Part shown: piece by piece, positions 24,144-24,435 of the stretch
Position numbering within the stretch: the first letter of the stretch is position 1
Layout: each line of letters opens with the position of its first letter
NCBI GenBank assembly: GCA_910586205.1
Contig: CAJUGD010000045.1
Coordinates: forward strand, 1-24,435
Direction of reading: 5' to 3'
DNA from: an uncultured Lachnospiraceae bacterium
Lineage (GTDB): Bacteria; Bacillota; Clostridia; Lachnospirales; Lachnospiraceae
DNA length: 24,435 bases
Made by a program: the position numbers and the translations under genes
The notes under the pieces: model-generated
Database searches by the model: none
What the model saw: the letters and a program-made list of their open reading frames with translations, nothing else
Told to the model about the DNA's origin: nothing

Positions 24144-24435
24144 TCATAAATTGTTTAAGACAAGCGCTCCTCCGGAAAGGATCAGCATAACAATCACAAG
24201 CTTTTTCACTGCCCCCTCATTCATCATATTTCCGCTTTTAATCCCCGCAAACAGCCCCGCAAACATGACCGGATATAAAAGGGCGGAAAAGGAAACCGTC
24301 CTCCAGGTCAGAATCCCTGCTGCCGCATATAAAAAAATGCGGAAAATATTTTCTACAATAAACACCGCACACATATTTGCCCGGGAGTTCAACACTTGAA
24401 TAAAGAAAAAATCGCCGCAGGCCCCATAAAGCCTG
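24144..24435 (-). CDS. TauE/SafE family membrane protein, 5' end outside the window
   Basis: The C-terminal ~96 residues of a TauE/SafE-type (sulfite exporter family) transporter. The frame is open to the window edge (GACGDFFFIQVLNSRANMC near the edge), so the gene is cut by the window, not by mutation. Three hydrophobic segments are visible, along with a family-like VENIFRIFLYAAAGILTW stretch and an LFAGIKSG segment. Substrate cannot be told. Confidence 0.7.
   Translation of the reverse strand, partial: RLYGACGDFFFIQVLNSRANMCAVFIVENIFRIFLYAAAGILTWRTVSFSALLYPVMFAGLFAGIKSGNMMNEGAVKKLVIVMLILSGGALVLNNL

Noticed and set aside
1..24435. CRISPR arrays, rRNA or tRNA genes, complete insertion sequences
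   Set aside because: No regularly spaced repeat array, cloverleaf-like gene or transposase frame was recognised by eye; a dedicated search was not possible here.

Overview
The window looks like a chromosomal segment from a Lachnospiraceae-type anaerobe (Clostridium cluster XIVa). The grounds are strong GGAGG ribosome binding sites, TTGACA/TATAAT promoters, base composition that looks close to even, and protein types common in gut Clostridia: CUT1 sugar transport without a local ATPase, DUF624, QueH, an orphan HPr and a SigA-type RpoD. Species cannot be fixed from the sequence alone.

Region 1 (1-600) is a scrambled mobile-element scar. It holds the C-terminal stump of a tyrosine recombinase, a short inverted repeat and an unassigned minus-strand frame that runs into the 3' end of the next gene. 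Region 2 (about 576-4563, minus strand) holds a D-alanine-type class IV aminotransferase, a lipoprotein of unknown function and a DmpA-like P1-family N-terminal-nucleophile peptidase. Together these could form a small D-amino-acid/peptide set, but this is inference.

Region 3 (4564-15752) is an alpha-galactoside utilisation locus. Two paralogous GH36 alpha-galactosidases flank a CUT1 transporter (binding lipoprotein and two permeases) and a DUF624 membrane protein. Two tandem AraC-family regulators on the opposite strand read away from the transporter operon. The 230-bp divergent control region carries a perfect 14-bp direct repeat with 20-bp spacing, promoters facing both ways, a LacI/cre-like pseudo-palindrome and a perfect 12-bp palindrome inside one promoter. 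No transporter ATPase is present, so a shared MsmK-type ATPase elsewhere is presumed. The enzymes should release galactose from imported raffinose-family or melibiose-type sugars, but no Leloir gene is in the window.

Region 4 (15852-24435, all minus strand) is housekeeping. In transcription order it reads: a TauE/SafE-type membrane protein cut by the window edge; nfeD and an SPFH/stomatin gene (own promoter and terminator); argF, a small membrane protein, birA, mutY and a diacylglycerol-kinase-family gene with tight spacing; rpoD with its own promoter and terminator; queH; and an orphan HPr with its own strong promoter. No rRNA, tRNA, CRISPR array or intact insertion sequence was recognised. 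The most notable signals are regulatory: the AraC operator layout, nested inverted repeats before the second AraC gene, a palindromic leader before the first alpha-galactosidase, and an inverted repeat straddling the rpoD -10 box.
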